From Regnicoccus_A sp014224355 (GTDB lineage Bacteria; Cyanobacteriota; Cyanobacteriia; PCC-6307; Cyanobiaceae), in assembly GCF_050920705.1 (NCBI RefSeq), contig NZ_CP154799.1, positions 2,542,001 through 2,606,000 on the forward strand: DNA of 64,000 bases, given 5' to 3'. This document shows, in pieces, positions 50,521-59,279 of this stretch. The stretch's first letter is position 1. Each line of letters opens with the position of its first letter. Under the pieces are notes generated by a model. It did not search any database, had not been told where the DNA came from, and saw only the letters and a list, made by a program, of their open reading frames with translations. The translations under genes and the position numbers were made by a program.

Positions 50521-51119
50521 CTGAGCGGCTTCACCAGGCCCCTGGCGCGGCTGATCGATCAGTTCGAGCGCCTTCCTGGGATCGGACCCCGCACGGCCCA
50601 GCGCCTGGCCCTGCACCTGCTGCGCCAACCCGAGGAACAGGTGCACGCCTTCGCCGACGCCCTGGTCGGCGCCCGGCGTCAGGTGGGGCAGTGCAGCCGC
50701 TGTTTTCACCTCTCGGCCGAACCTCTCTGCGAGATCTGTCGCAACGAGGAGCGGCGCAATGGTCAGCTCTGCGTGGTGGCCGACTCCCGCGACCTGCTGG
50801 CCCTGGAGCGCACCCGTGAGTACAGGGGGGCTACCACGTGCTCGGCGGACTGATCTCGCCGATGGATGGCATCGGGCCAGAACTGCTGCAGATCCAGCCC
50901 CTGGTGCACCGGGTCGATCAGGAGGCGATGGGGGAGGTGATCCTGGCCCTGCCCCCCAGCGTCGAAGGGGACACCACCAGCCTCTATCTGGCCCGGCTGC
51001 TGCGTCCGTTCTGCCTGGTGAGCCGCATCGCCTATGGGCTGCCGGTGGGTAGCGAGCTCGAGTACGCCGATGAGGTCACCCTGGCGCGGGCCCTGGAGGG
51101 CCGGCGCCGGATGGAGTGA
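50521..51119 (+). CDS. recR: recombination protein RecR (one-base frameshift, start unclear)
   Basis: RecR acts with RecO and RecF to load RecA. Conserved parts are FTRPLARLIDQFERLPGIGP, the C4 zinc site CSRCFHLSAEPLCEIC, and the Toprim part CVVADSRDLLALERTREY, then YHVLGGLISPMDGIGPELLQ after the shift. The frame breaks at the six-G run 50825-50830; adding one base gives YRGGYHVLGG. No ATG, GTG or TTG lies in frame between the upstream stop (50494) and FTRPL. Only CTG 50521 or ATT 50497 is available, so a second base error upstream is possible. The stop lies five bases before lipA. Confidence 0.85.
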
Positions 51120-51124
51120 GGGTC

Positions 51125-52039
51125 ATGGTTCGCCGCACCAGCCGTTACAGCCCGATCCCCCCTGCCGAACGGCTCCCTGCCTGGCTGCGCCGCCCGATCG
51201 GCAGCGCTTCCGCCCTGGAAACGGTTCAGGCCGTGGTCAAGGGCCAGCGCCTGCACACAATCTGCGAGGAAGGGCGCTGCCCCAATCGGGGTGAGTGTTA
51301 TGCCGCCGGCACCGCCACGTTCCTGCTCGGCGGGCCGATCTGCACCCGCAGCTGTGCGTTCTGCCAGGTGGAGAAGGGCCGCGCGCCGCAGCCCTTCGAC
51401 CCCCGGGAGGCCGAGCGGGTGGCGGAGGCTGTGGTGCAGCTGGGGCTGCGCTACGTGGTGCTCACCGCCGTCGCCCGCGACGACCTGGCCGACCACGGAG
51501 CCGCGCTGTTCACCGGCACCATGGCGGCGATCCGGCAGCGCAATCCCCTGATCGCGATCGAGGTGCTCACCCCGGATTTCTGGGGGGGCCACACCCACCG
51601 GGAAGAAGGAGAGGCCGCCCAGCGGCAGCGGCTGGCCACTGTGCTGGCAGCCCAGCCCGTCTGCTTCAACCACAACCTCGAGACAGTCGAGCGGCTGCAG
51701 GGGGAGGTGAGGCGGGGCGCCACCTACGAGCGCTCCCTGGGGTTGCTGGCGGCGGCCCGGGAGCTGGCCCCGGGAATCCCGACGAAATCAGGGCTGATGC
51801 TGGGGCTGGGCGAGACGCCAGAGGAGGTGGTGGCCACTCTGAAAGCGCTGAGGCGGGTCGACTGCCAGCGCCTCACACTGGGTCAGTACCTGCGCCCATC
51901 CCTGGCCCACCTGCCGGTGGCGCGCTACTGGGAGCCCGCGGAATTCGAGCGGCTCGGGGCGATCGCCCGTGAGCTCGGCTTCCAGCAGGTGCGCAGTGGC
52001 CCCCTGGTGCGCAGCAGTTATCGCGCCGCAGGCGATTGA
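51125..52039 (+). CDS. lipA: lipoyl synthase
   Basis: Radical SAM enzyme that inserts sulfur into octanoyl groups to make lipoyl cofactors. The first cluster motif is CEEGRCPNRGEC, the radical SAM motif is CTRSCAFC, and the conserved VVLTAVARDDLADHGAALF and PLVRSSYRA ending are also present. It has about 304 residues from ATG 51125 (an in-frame GTG lies at 51116). It follows recR closely. Many cyanobacteria have two LipA paralogues; I cannot say which this is. Confidence 0.94.
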   Translation: MVRRTSRYSPIPPAERLPAWLRRPIGSASALETVQAVVKGQRLHTICEEGRCPNRGECYAAGTATFLLGGPICTRSCAFCQVEKGRAPQPFDPREAERVAEAVVQLGLRYVVLTAVARDDLADHGAALFTGTMAAIRQRNPLIAIEVLTPDFWGGHTHREEGEAAQRQRLATVLAAQPVCFNHNLETVERLQGEVRRGATYERSLGLLAAARELAPGIPTKSGLMLGLGETPEEVVATLKALRRVDCQRLTLGQYLRPSLAHLPVARYWEPAEFERLGAIARELGFQQVRSGPLVRSSYRAAGD

Positions 52040-52064
52040 GGCCAGACCAGGCCTGCCGCTGGTT

Positions 52065-52346
52065 TCACCAGGCCACGGAGTCGAGCACCGTGGAGCAGAG
52101 GCGGTAGAGGCGCTCCCCATCGACGGATTCCTTCTCCTTGGCCTTGAATCCCGGCAGGACCGTCTGAATCGATCGGGTGACGACACCGGGACTCTCACCT
52201 GAGGCATAAAGAAGGCAACTCCAATGCAATCTGTGCTCAGCCGTGCGGATCCAGAGCTGAGCGACACCGGTCAGAGCGATCACAACAAGACTGGATGTCA
52301 GCGTGATCAGGCATGACCTGGGAATCATCGGCAACGAAAACGGCAT
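52065..52346 (-). CDS. exported or membrane-anchored hypothetical protein (93 aa)
   Basis: Starts MPFSLPMIPRSCLITLTSSL with a hydrophobic N-terminus (VVIALTGVAQLWI). The rest is polar with three Cys (HWSCLLYASGESPGV, RLCSTVLDSVAW). It could be a small periplasmic or membrane protein. No family recognised. It converges with lipA (25 bases apart). GC is lower than in core genes, and the neighbouring 600 bases hold decayed DNA, so it could be a relic. Confidence 0.4.
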   Translation of the reverse strand: MPFSLPMIPRSCLITLTSSLVVIALTGVAQLWIRTAEHRLHWSCLLYASGESPGVVTRSIQTVLPGFKAKEKESVDGERLYRLCSTVLDSVAW

Positions 52347-52605
52347 CACCACAATGCCATGGGCCTCGCTGGGCAAGGCTTCGGCGGGGTGGCGGGGTGA
52401 ATGATCGGGGCGGCGCCATCTGCCAAGGGGTCAACAAACGGCCCTGACACCGGCTTTGATCTGCAGGCACCACTCTCCCGCCGGATCAGTGACTGGATCG
52501 TCCAGGTGATCACCGGCTGATCATTCGCCACGAGACCAGTGGCTGAAGCGGGCTCGATCAACAAGGAGAAGATCCTGATTACAGTGACAAGAGATGATGA
52601 ACTGG
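52347..52605. other. lower-GC intergenic DNA without a gene
   Basis: This stretch has no open frame that looks protein-coding and is clearly less GC-rich than the rest of the window. It lies between a small doubtful gene and the adenylate cyclase remnant. It may hold further decayed parts of that cyclase gene (membrane or sensor domains), but none is readable by eye. Confidence 0.4.
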
Positions 52606-52921
52606 CCGATGCCGAGTCGTCTTCATTCAGTCTTTTCTGCGCACCAACAGGGAAATGAATCACCGGCAGGAGGCAGAGAATCACGCCGAGCAGGAGTGGC
52701 GTGGAACTGAGGATCTGTCACTGAGCATCCTTCCAAGATCCATTGACAAGGAGATGAAGGATGGGGAGCGGACCATCGCTCGGACCCACCCATCCGCAAG
52801 CGTTCTGCTTGCCGGCATGGTTGGCTTCACGGCCTTTGACGATCTCAGTGATCATCCTCGTGTTGAGAAGATCAAAACCATTGCCGACTGGCTGCTGAAG
52901 CGACGGCACAGCACGCCATAG
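52606..52921 (+). pseudogene. degenerate remnant of a class III adenylate/guanylate cyclase
   Basis: Short open frame with three parts of a cyclase catalytic domain in the right order: SLSILPRSIDKEMKDGERTI (family: LLNILPxSIAxxLKxGExTIA), ASVLLAGMVGFTAFDDLSD (family: SVLFADIVGFT...), and VEKIKTIADWLLKRR (family: VEKIKTIGDAYM). About 30 residues between the second and third parts are gone. The metal-binding Asp of FADIVGFT is Gly, so the site is dead. The frame ends soon after, and stops lie upstream of 52606. The surrounding DNA is lower in GC. It is a decayed gene, with no functional cyclase left here. Confidence 0.75.
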
Positions 52922-52981
52922 CGGTATCTCGAGCATGAAGAGATTTTGCGTTGTCTGAAGGCTTATGGAGAAATGCGCGGA

Positions 52982-52998
52982 TACGCTCACTCAGCGTA
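52982..52998. promoter_or_regulatory. palindrome upstream of the rod linker gene
   Basis: TACGCT (52982-52987) and AGCGTA (52993-52998) with a CACTC spacer form a perfect six-base inverted repeat about 110 bases before the linker start. Position and symmetry fit an operator or leader hairpin. No named regulator site matches it in my knowledge. Confidence 0.3.
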
Positions 52999-53110
52999 GA
53001 GTCTTGCTGGCACCAAAGTCTGCACGTTTCCCATCAGGCTTCGATAACCGCCTGTCTGGAACCCCTTTGGTCGCCCCTCTTCTCCTCCCTTCCAACACGC
53101 ATTTTCCCCC

Positions 53111-54046
53111 ATGGCACTGGTCCAGGCGCCCGCCTTAGGCATTGATCGCTTCGCCAATGATCGCAACAGGGAAAGCTGGTCGCACGGCTCCGAGCAGGAC
53201 ACGAACACGATCCTCCGGGCTGTCTATCAGCAGGTGCTCGGTCAGCAGTACGTGATGGCCAGCGAGCGACTGAATGGGGCGGAGTCCCTGTTCCGCAATG
53301 GAGATCTGAATGTAAGAGAACTGGTGCGAACCGTGGCCAAGAGTGGCCTGTATCGCTCCAGATTCTTTGAAAACTGCAACCCCTATCGGTTCATCGAACT
53401 GAACCACAAGCATCTCCTTGGTCGAGCGCCGCAGAACAAGGCAGAGATGCTGCATCACTTCACGATCCTGCAGGAGCAGGGCTACGATGCCGAGATCGAC
53501 TCCTACATCGACAGCAACGAGTACCAGGAACGTTTTGGTCTTGATGGTGTGCCCTACCTGCACGGCTGGGATTACTCCAAAGGCCATGAAGGTCGTCAGT
53601 TCTCCTGGCTGATGCAACTGGCCCGAGGGGCGGCGGCCTCGGTGAAGGGGGATTCCAGCGGAACCCAGTTCCGCCTCGGCAAAGCCCTGCACCAGGACAA
53701 AGCCGTACCGGTGCGGGGTTCCGGGGCTCGGGTGGTGATCGTCTCCACGGAAGGACCGTTCAAGGCGGTTGTGAGCAAACAATCAGGGATTTCCTCGGAG
53801 TTCGCTCCGGAAACCTCCCTGAGGGCCCCCTCCCAGGAGCACCGGGTGGAGGCTCTGAGGGTCTCCTCCGGCGAGAGCAGCAGTGGCAGCGGCCGGCTGG
53901 TCACCATCTCGGCCACGGGGATCGCCAACAACGACTACGTGCGCAGTGGCGCTTACGTGATCCGGGTTCCGTTCAGCCGCATGAACCAGGCCCTGCAACG
54001 GGTCAACCGCCTGGGCGGGAGGGTCACCAACGTCGTGGTCAGCTGA
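53111..54046 (+). CDS. cpcC: phycobilisome rod linker (phycocyanin-associated, CpcC-like)
   Basis: 311-residue linker that joins phycocyanin hexamers in a phycobilisome rod. The N-terminal PBS-linker domain (about residues 15-180) includes LRAVYQQVLGQQYVMASERL, NVRELVRTVAKSGLYRSRFF, NPYRFIELNHKHLLGRAPQN and SYIDSNEYQERFG. The C-terminal CpcD-like domain (about 250-311) ends YVIRVPFSRMNQALQRVNRL and GGRVTNVVVS. This two-domain layout is that of rod linkers. No phycobiliprotein genes are within the window, so this linker is separate from the main operon. The exact type (CpcC1 or CpcC2) is uncertain. Confidence 0.87.
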   Translation: MALVQAPALGIDRFANDRNRESWSHGSEQDTNTILRAVYQQVLGQQYVMASERLNGAESLFRNGDLNVRELVRTVAKSGLYRSRFFENCNPYRFIELNHKHLLGRAPQNKAEMLHHFTILQEQGYDAEIDSYIDSNEYQERFGLDGVPYLHGWDYSKGHEGRQFSWLMQLARGAAASVKGDSSGTQFRLGKALHQDKAVPVRGSGARVVIVSTEGPFKAVVSKQSGISSEFAPETSLRAPSQEHRVEALRVSSGESSSGSGRLVTISATGIANNDYVRSGAYVIRVPFSRMNQALQRVNRLGGRVTNVVVS

Positions 54047-54199
54047 GGGATCCACCGCGCGGGGCAGCCATGGGCCAGGAGACATTCCTGGCCGCCGGGA
54101 ATCTTCAGAAAGATGGAAGGCCCTGGGCAGCCCCCGGCAGCTCTCCCATAGGCTGAGAGTGGATTGACGTTCTGGGCCTGTCGCCAATCAAGGAAGTCC

Positions 54200-54526
54200 A
54201 TGGCTGTGAGGATCGATCGTGAAACGTTCCTGAAGCGGGCGATGGAGCGGTTTGGACATCGCTACAGCTACGAGGACATTGAATACCGCAGTTATCGCAG
54301 CCCCATCAAGATCCGTTGCCTGGATCATCCCGTTCGGCTGATCGTGATCACGCCCGAGCGCCATCTGCAGACCACGGGCGGTTGCAAGTATTGCCTGCGC
54401 GCCTACCGCCAGCAGGCCATGGCCTCCTCGGTGACCGTTTCGTCGGTATCAGTTGCTCAGGCTCCCCTGAGCCAGGGGGCATCCGATCCGGAGCGCCAGG
54501 ATGCAGCCCTTCGATCGAGAGCCTGA
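54200..54526 (+). CDS. small zinc-ribbon protein, homing-endonuclease-like domain
   Basis: 108-residue protein. Its first 60 residues match the domain found in phage and homing-endonuclease-associated proteins (DUF723-like): FLKRAMERFGHRYSYEDIEY, then IKIRCLDHPVRLIVITPERH with CxxH, and QTTGGCKYCLRAYRQQA with CxxC. The CxxH and CxxC pairs form a plausible zinc ribbon. The C-terminus is low-complexity. There is no nuclease catalytic core. It might be a DNA- or RNA-binding remnant of a mobile gene, or a fixed host protein. It follows the linker gene by 150 bases. Confidence 0.65.
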   Translation: MAVRIDRETFLKRAMERFGHRYSYEDIEYRSYRSPIKIRCLDHPVRLIVITPERHLQTTGGCKYCLRAYRQQAMASSVTVSSVSVAQAPLSQGASDPERQDAALRSRA

Positions 54527-54590
54527 TGGAGGAGCGTCGGAGCAAAGAAACCAGTTCATGGCCGCGATCGGCTGCAGAGGACGCTGACAG

Positions 54591-54812
54591 ATGACCGGGA
54601 ACCTCCAGGCCGTTGGCTTCCTGATCAGCTGGGTGCTGGGTTGGGGGATCGGTGGCTCCCTGATCGATGCCGGATTCATCCAGGCCGGGGTGTACTCGAT
54701 CGAGACCAACCAGCTGGGAACTCTGGCCACCTTCACGGTCTGGACGCTGATCTGGGGAGGGCTGGGCTTTCGCCTCTACCAGCGGTTCACTGGCTCCAGT
54801 CAGGACAGCTGA
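54591..54812 (+). CDS. small two-helix membrane protein (73 aa)
   Basis: Reads MTGNLQAVGFLISWVLGWGI, then GGSLIDAGFIQAGVYSIETN and LGTLATFTVWTLIWGGLGFR with a short tail LYQRFTGSSQDS. Two hydrophobic segments surround a loop, giving a hairpin topology. The composition is typical of small thylakoid or plasma-membrane proteins, but I do not recognise the family. It lies in line with the linker and zinc-ribbon genes and converges with the HAD gene. Confidence 0.6.
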   Translation: MTGNLQAVGFLISWVLGWGIGGSLIDAGFIQAGVYSIETNQLGTLATFTVWTLIWGGLGFRLYQRFTGSSQDS

Positions 54813-54846
54813 AGGCCGCCAGGGAGCCAGGACCGAGGGGCCCTGC

Positions 54847-55495
54847 TCAGAGCTCCAGCTCGCCGAGGGAGCGCAGGCAACGCACCTGGGGGGGTAGTGG
54901 TCCAGGTCGATCCCGTCGGGGAGCAGCACATGCACCAGGGCTCCCGCAGCCAGGGCTGCCTGGGCACCCGCAGGAGAATCCTCGAACGCCCAGCAGGCCC
55001 TGGCGGCCACCCCGAGCCGCCGGGCCGCCAGAAGAAAGATGTCCGGGGCGGGCTTGCCCTCGGCCAGCTCGGAATCATCCCCGCAGACCATCAGCTCGAT
55101 CTGCTTCAGCCAGGGGTGGGGAGCGCATTTGATCCCCGCCGACTCCCGGGTGCTGCTGGTGACCAGGGCCATGGGAATGGCCAGCTCCTGGCAGCGACTC
55201 AGCAGCTCGGGCGCCCCTGGCATGGCCCGCGCCCCGGGCAGCAGCTGCCGGGCGATCGGCTGCTGCACCGCCAGCAACTGCTCGGGGTTGGGGGGGTGCC
55301 GCCGGCCGCTTCGATCCAGGCGATCACACTGCCGGCATTGTCCAGCCGTCGGCGTCCGCGCAGCGCCAGCAACTGCTGATCGCTGAGCTCGAAGCCGAAG
55401 ATCCGGGCCGCCTGTCGCCAGGCCCGGCCATGCAGCGGCTCGGTGTCGAGCAGCAGGCCATCGAGGTCGAACAGGCAGGCCGCGGGGCTGGTCAT
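54847..55495 (-). CDS. HAD-family phosphatase (two one-base frameshifts)
   Basis: Haloacid dehalogenase-like phosphatase of the PGM/GS1 subgroup, about 216 residues. The DxD nucleophile is in CLFDLDGLLLDTEPLHGRAW, motif II is LVTSSTRESA, the Lys region is EGKPAPDIFLLAARRLG, and motif IV is WAFEDSPAGAQAAL. The frame changes at G-runs 55290-55296 and 54888-54894 (each one base short). Restoring them joins AAGGTPPNPEQLLAVQQ and ends HYPPQVRCLRSLGELEL with the stop at 54847-54849. Substrate could be a sugar or nucleotide phosphate. It is divergent from acs. Confidence 0.83.
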
Positions 55496-55542
55496 GGCCG
55501 CATCCTCTCAGTCCACAATGACGTGGTGTCGCCCTCCACCCG

Positions 55543-57512
55543 ATGAGCCAGGTCACGATCGAATCGGTGCTGCAGGAAGAGCGGGTGTTCGAGCCGCCGG
55601 CGGAGCTGGCGGCCGGGGCCCGCATCGGCAGCATGGCCGCCTACAGGGAGCTGGTGGAGCGGATCGAAGCCGATCCCGATGCCTTCTGGGGTGAGCAGGC
55701 CCGGGAGCAGCTGCACTGGTTCGAGCCCTTCCACACCGTGCTCGACTGGAGCAATCCGCCCTTTGCCCGCTGGTTCGAGGGTGGAACCACCAACCTGGCC
55801 TACAACTGCCTTGACCGCCATCTGGACGGTCCGCGTGCCGAGAAGACAGCCCTGATCTGGGAAGGGGAGCCGGGAGACAGCCGCCACTTCACCTACCGCG
55901 ACCTGCACGGCGAGGTCTGCAGGGCCGCCAACGCCCTCAAGGCCCTCGGGATCGGCAAGGGAGATCTGGTGGCCCTCTACATGCCGATGGTGCCGGAAGC
56001 GGCCATTGCCATGCTGGCCTGCGCCCGCATCGGCGCGCCCCACTCGGTGGTGTTCGGCGGCTTCTCCGCCGAGGCCCTGCGCGACCGCCTGATCGATGGC
56101 GGCGTCAAGGCCGTGATCACCGCCGATGGCGGCTTCCGCAAGGACAAGCCCGTTGCGCTGAAGCCCGCCGTGGACAGGGCCCTCGCCGATGGCGCCTGCC
56201 CCACGGTGGAGCACGTGCTGGTGGTGCGCCGCACCGAGCAACCAACCGCCATGGAGCCAGGCCGCGACCGCTGGTGGCATGAGCTGGTGGAGGTCCAGAG
56301 CGCCGACTGCCCAGCCGAGCCGATGGCCAGCGAAGACCGTCTGTTCGTGCTCTACACCTCAGGCTCCACCGGCAAACCCAAGGGGGTGGTTCACACCACA
56401 GCGGGGTACAACCTCTGGGCCCATCTCACCTTTCAGTGGATCTTCGACCTCCGCGACGACGACGTGCACTGGTGCACCGCCGACGTGGGCTGGATCACCG
56501 GCCACAGCTACATCGTCTACGGCCCGCTCTCCAATGGCGCCACCACAGTGATGTACGAGGGGGCCCCCCGGCCCTCCAAACCCGGTGCGTTCTGGGAGGT
56601 GATCGAGAAGCACAAGGTGACCCTCTTCTATACCGCTCCCACAGCGATCCGGGCCTTCATGAAGAGCGGCCGCGAGGTGCCTGATCACTACGACATGAGC
56701 ACCCTGAGGATCCTGGGCACGGTGGGCGAGCCGATCAATCCCGAGGCCTGGATGTGGTACCGGGAGGTGATCGGCCATGGCCGCTGCCCGATCATCGACA
56801 CCTGGTGGCAGACCGAGACGGGCGGGGTGATGATCAGCCCCCCCTGCCCGGGGCCACCCCCACCAAACCTGGATCCGCCACCCTGCCGCTGCCAGGCATT
56901 GCCGCTGACGTGGTCGACAACGAGGGCCACAGCGTGGGGGTGGATGAGGGCGGTTACCTGGCGGTGCGCCGCCCCTGGCCGGGGATGATGCGCACCGTGC
57001 ACGGCGACCCCGAGCGCTTCCGCAGGAGCTACTGGGAGCACATCACCGGCGACGATGGCCGGCCTCTCTACTTCGCCGGTGATGGCGCCCGCCGCGACGC
57101 CGACGGCTACTACTGGGTGATGGGCCGGGTCGACGACGTGATCAGCGTGTCGGGCCACCGGCTGGGCTCGATGGAGATCGAATCGGCCCTGGTCAGCCAT
57201 CCGGCAGTGGCGGAAGCGGCCGTGGTGGGCCGCCCTGACGACCTCAAGGGTGAGGGCATCGTCGCCTTCGTGACCCTGCAGGCGGGCGTGGACGGCAGCG
57301 AAGCCCTCGGCGTTGAACTGCGCCGGCACGTGGGCACCGAGATCGGTCCGATCGCCAGGCCGGATGAAATCCGCTTCAGCGATGCCCTGCCCAAGACCCG
57401 CAGCGGCAAGATCATGCGCCGCATCCTGCGGGCCCTGGCTGCCGGCGAAGAGGTGAGCGGCGACACCAGCACCCTGGAGGACCGCTCCGTGCTCGATGCG
57501 CTGCGGGTCTGA
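55543..57512 (+). CDS. acs: acetyl-CoA synthetase (one-base frameshift)
   Basis: Activates acetate to acetyl-CoA through an acetyl-AMP intermediate, about 656 residues. The first 430 residues carry LIWEGEPGDSRHFTYRDLHG, the AMP-binding signature YTSGSTGKPKGVVHT and WWQTETGG. The rest (SPLPGATPTKPGSATLPLPG, RVDDVISVSGHRLGSMEIES and KTRSGKIMRRILR with the conserved Lys) is in another frame. Adding one C to the seven-C run at 56838-56844 restores ISPLPGATPTKPG. Acs is normally switched off by acetylation of that Lys; no acetylase gene is near. It converges with a DUF805 gene. Confidence 0.9.
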
Positions 57513-57532
57513 TCGTGCCCGTCGGCTCTGGC

Positions 57533-57850
57533 TCAGCCAGGCACCGACGGCATCACCAGCAGCACAATCAACCAGATGGCGCCGATGATGGGCACCAGCC
57601 CGATGAAGATCCAGGGCCAGCCCTTACCGGCGTCGCGCAACCGACGCACGCAGAGGGGAATTCCCGGCACGATGGCGGCAATGGCATAAAGGTTCTGCAG
57701 TGCGCTCAACTGACTGACCAGCTTGGCCGCCAGTCCAAGCAGGAGGCCGATGATGATGTTGGCCAGAATGAACCACCAGTAGTCGCCACGGGTGGACCGG
57801 CCGCTGTAATCGAAGGCGCGTTTCCAGCCGGAAATGTAGGCATCAAGCAT
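57533..57850 (-). CDS. DUF805 membrane protein
   Basis: 105-residue protein with four hydrophobic helices and the DUF805 pattern: WKRAFDYSGRSTRGDYWWFI at the start, then IAAIVPGIPLCVRRLRDAGK and the ending IIGAIWLIVLLVMPSVPG. The RRLRDAGKGW motif is typical. Function is unknown; the family is often found near stress genes. The start is ATG 57850; an upstream in-frame start at 57919 would add 23 non-conserved residues. It converges with acs (20 bases between stops). Confidence 0.8.
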   Translation of the reverse strand: MLDAYISGWKRAFDYSGRSTRGDYWWFILANIIIGLLLGLAAKLVSQLSALQNLYAIAAIVPGIPLCVRRLRDAGKGWPWIFIGLVPIIGAIWLIVLLVMPSVPG

Positions 57851-57940
57851 GATCAAGCCGTCCTGGTTTGGTATTCGATCGCACAAACAGTGTCGGGGCC
57901 TGCTGGTGCTGTCAATCAATCGGTTGCAACCGTAGCGTTC

Positions 57941-58696
57941 CTACCCCAGCTCGGCCCGGCCCCCGTCCTGCCGCCACCAGCTGTCAATCGTGGCGGCCAG
58001 GCGGTCGATCTGCCGCTGGCGCAGGGGGTCATCGGCCCAGGTGCCCAGCAGGTTCTGGCGCAGGCCGGCGCTGGCGGGGGTGAGGTGGTCGCCCCCCAGC
58101 TGGACCAGCGAGCTGGCGTCACCGGGGCGCTGCTGGAGCACCTCCAGCAGGGGTGGGCTCTGGTCGAGGGGATCGCGGCCGAAGCGGATCAGCAGATTGC
58201 GGGGCACGCCGTAGAGCTGGCTCACCAGGCGCAGAGTTTCCTGCGGTGACGGGCTGAACTCGGTGCGCACCCCCAGCCGGGGGGCCAGGTCGGCCAGCAG
58301 TGGAATCGAACGATCGGCGGAGAAGTTGTTGAAACTCATGGCCACCAGGGCGTTGCTGCTCCGGCCCCCGTCCGGGGCCAGCAGGTGCAGCTTGCAACCG
58401 AGGCTGTGGCCCAGACGCAACACCGGCAGGACAGGATCTCCAGCCGGGGTGCCCTGGCCCGCCCGGGCTGAGCGGAAGGCCCGCCAGGCCTCGGTGGCCT
58501 GCGCCTGGTGGTCGAACCCCGGCACGTAACTCCAGGCCCGCAGCGTGAGTCCAAGCCGGCCGAGCGACTCCAGCAGGCGCCGGTAGCTGATCTGGGGTGT
58601 GGCCGCCAGGTAGCTGCCACCAATGAACTCGATCACCCCCGAGGGATCGGGCGGATCCAGACACCAGAGGCTCCCCTGCTGACGCCAGCGGCTCAC
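57941..58696 (-). CDS. DUF1350 family, alpha/beta-hydrolase-like protein
   Basis: 251-residue protein with the cyanobacteria/plastid family phrases: GVIEFIGGSYLAATPQISYR, LPVLRLGHSLGCKLHLLAPD (nucleophile-elbow-like GHSLG), and VAMSFNNFSADRSIPL. The GHSLGC pattern suggests a serine-hydrolase fold. The catalytic triad is not certain. The start is ATG 58696. PrxQ lies five bases upstream on the same strand, so the two are probably one operon. The function is unknown. Confidence 0.75.
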   Translation of the reverse strand: MSRWRQQGSLWCLDPPDPSGVIEFIGGSYLAATPQISYRRLLESLGRLGLTLRAWSYVPGFDHQAQATEAWRAFRSARAGQGTPAGDPVLPVLRLGHSLGCKLHLLAPDGGRSSNALVAMSFNNFSADRSIPLLADLAPRLGVRTEFSPSPQETLRLVSQLYGVPRNLLIRFGRDPLDQSPPLLEVLQQRPGDASSLVQLGGDHLTPASAGLRQNLLGTWADDPLRQRQIDRLAATIDSWWRQDGGRAELG

Positions 58697-58701
58697 CGGA
58701 G

Positions 58702-59211
58702 TCAGGCCTGAGGAACCAGCCGCCTGAGGGCAGCCAGGGCCTCACGGGCATGGGCCGCTCCATCGAGCAGGTTGTTGAACACATGGCGGACCACCCCGTC
58801 GCCATCGATCACATAGGTGACCCGGCCCGGAAGCAGATTCAGCAGCGCACCGGGCACCCCGAAGGACTGGCGCAGGGCGTTGCCCTGATCCACCAGCAGG
58901 GGGTAAGGGAGCTGGTGGCGCTGGGAGAAGCGCCCATGGCTGGCGCTGTCATCGCCGCTCACGCCCCACACCTCGGCGCCAAGGGCCTGCAGCTCGGCGT
59001 AGTTGTCGCGGAAGGCACAGGCCTCCATCGTGCAACCGGGGGTGTCGTCCTTTGGATAGAAAAACAGCACCAGCGGCCGGCCCCCCAGCTGATCGCTGCG
59101 GCGCTCGGTTCCGTTCTGATCGTTCAGGCTGATCAGGGGAGCTCTGTCACCGACCTGGATGGCCTTGCCCACGGGTGCATCGAAAACTGTGCTAGCCACC
59201 CTAGGCAGCAT
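58702..59211 (-). CDS. peroxiredoxin, PrxQ/Bcp type
   Basis: Thiol peroxidase of 169 residues that reduces hydrogen peroxide and organic peroxides with thioredoxin. The active-site motif is FYPKDDTPGCTMEACAFRD with the peroxidatic Cys followed five residues later by the second Cys, which marks the PrxQ class. The N-terminal region holds APLISLNDQNG. The C-terminus VRHVFNNLLDGAAHAREAL fits. It lies directly upstream of the DUF1350 gene. It could act on the stromal side of the photosynthetic membrane, as plant PrxQ does. Confidence 0.93.
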   Translation of the reverse strand: MLPRVASTVFDAPVGKAIQVGDRAPLISLNDQNGTERRSDQLGGRPLVLFFYPKDDTPGCTMEACAFRDNYAELQALGAEVWGVSGDDSASHGRFSQRHQLPYPLLVDQGNALRQSFGVPGALLNLLPGRVTYVIDGDGVVRHVFNNLLDGAAHAREALAALRRLVPQA

Positions 59212-59279
59212 CAGGATCGCGCCGATTCGCTTGCCGAAGCTGGGATCATGGGAGGCAACCACCCTGGGGGAGCCCGCCC

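Noticed and set aside
54200..54526. Zinc-ribbon protein as evidence for an active phage or intron
   Set aside because: No integrase, structural phage genes, intron boundaries or attachment repeats nearby; only the small domain is present.
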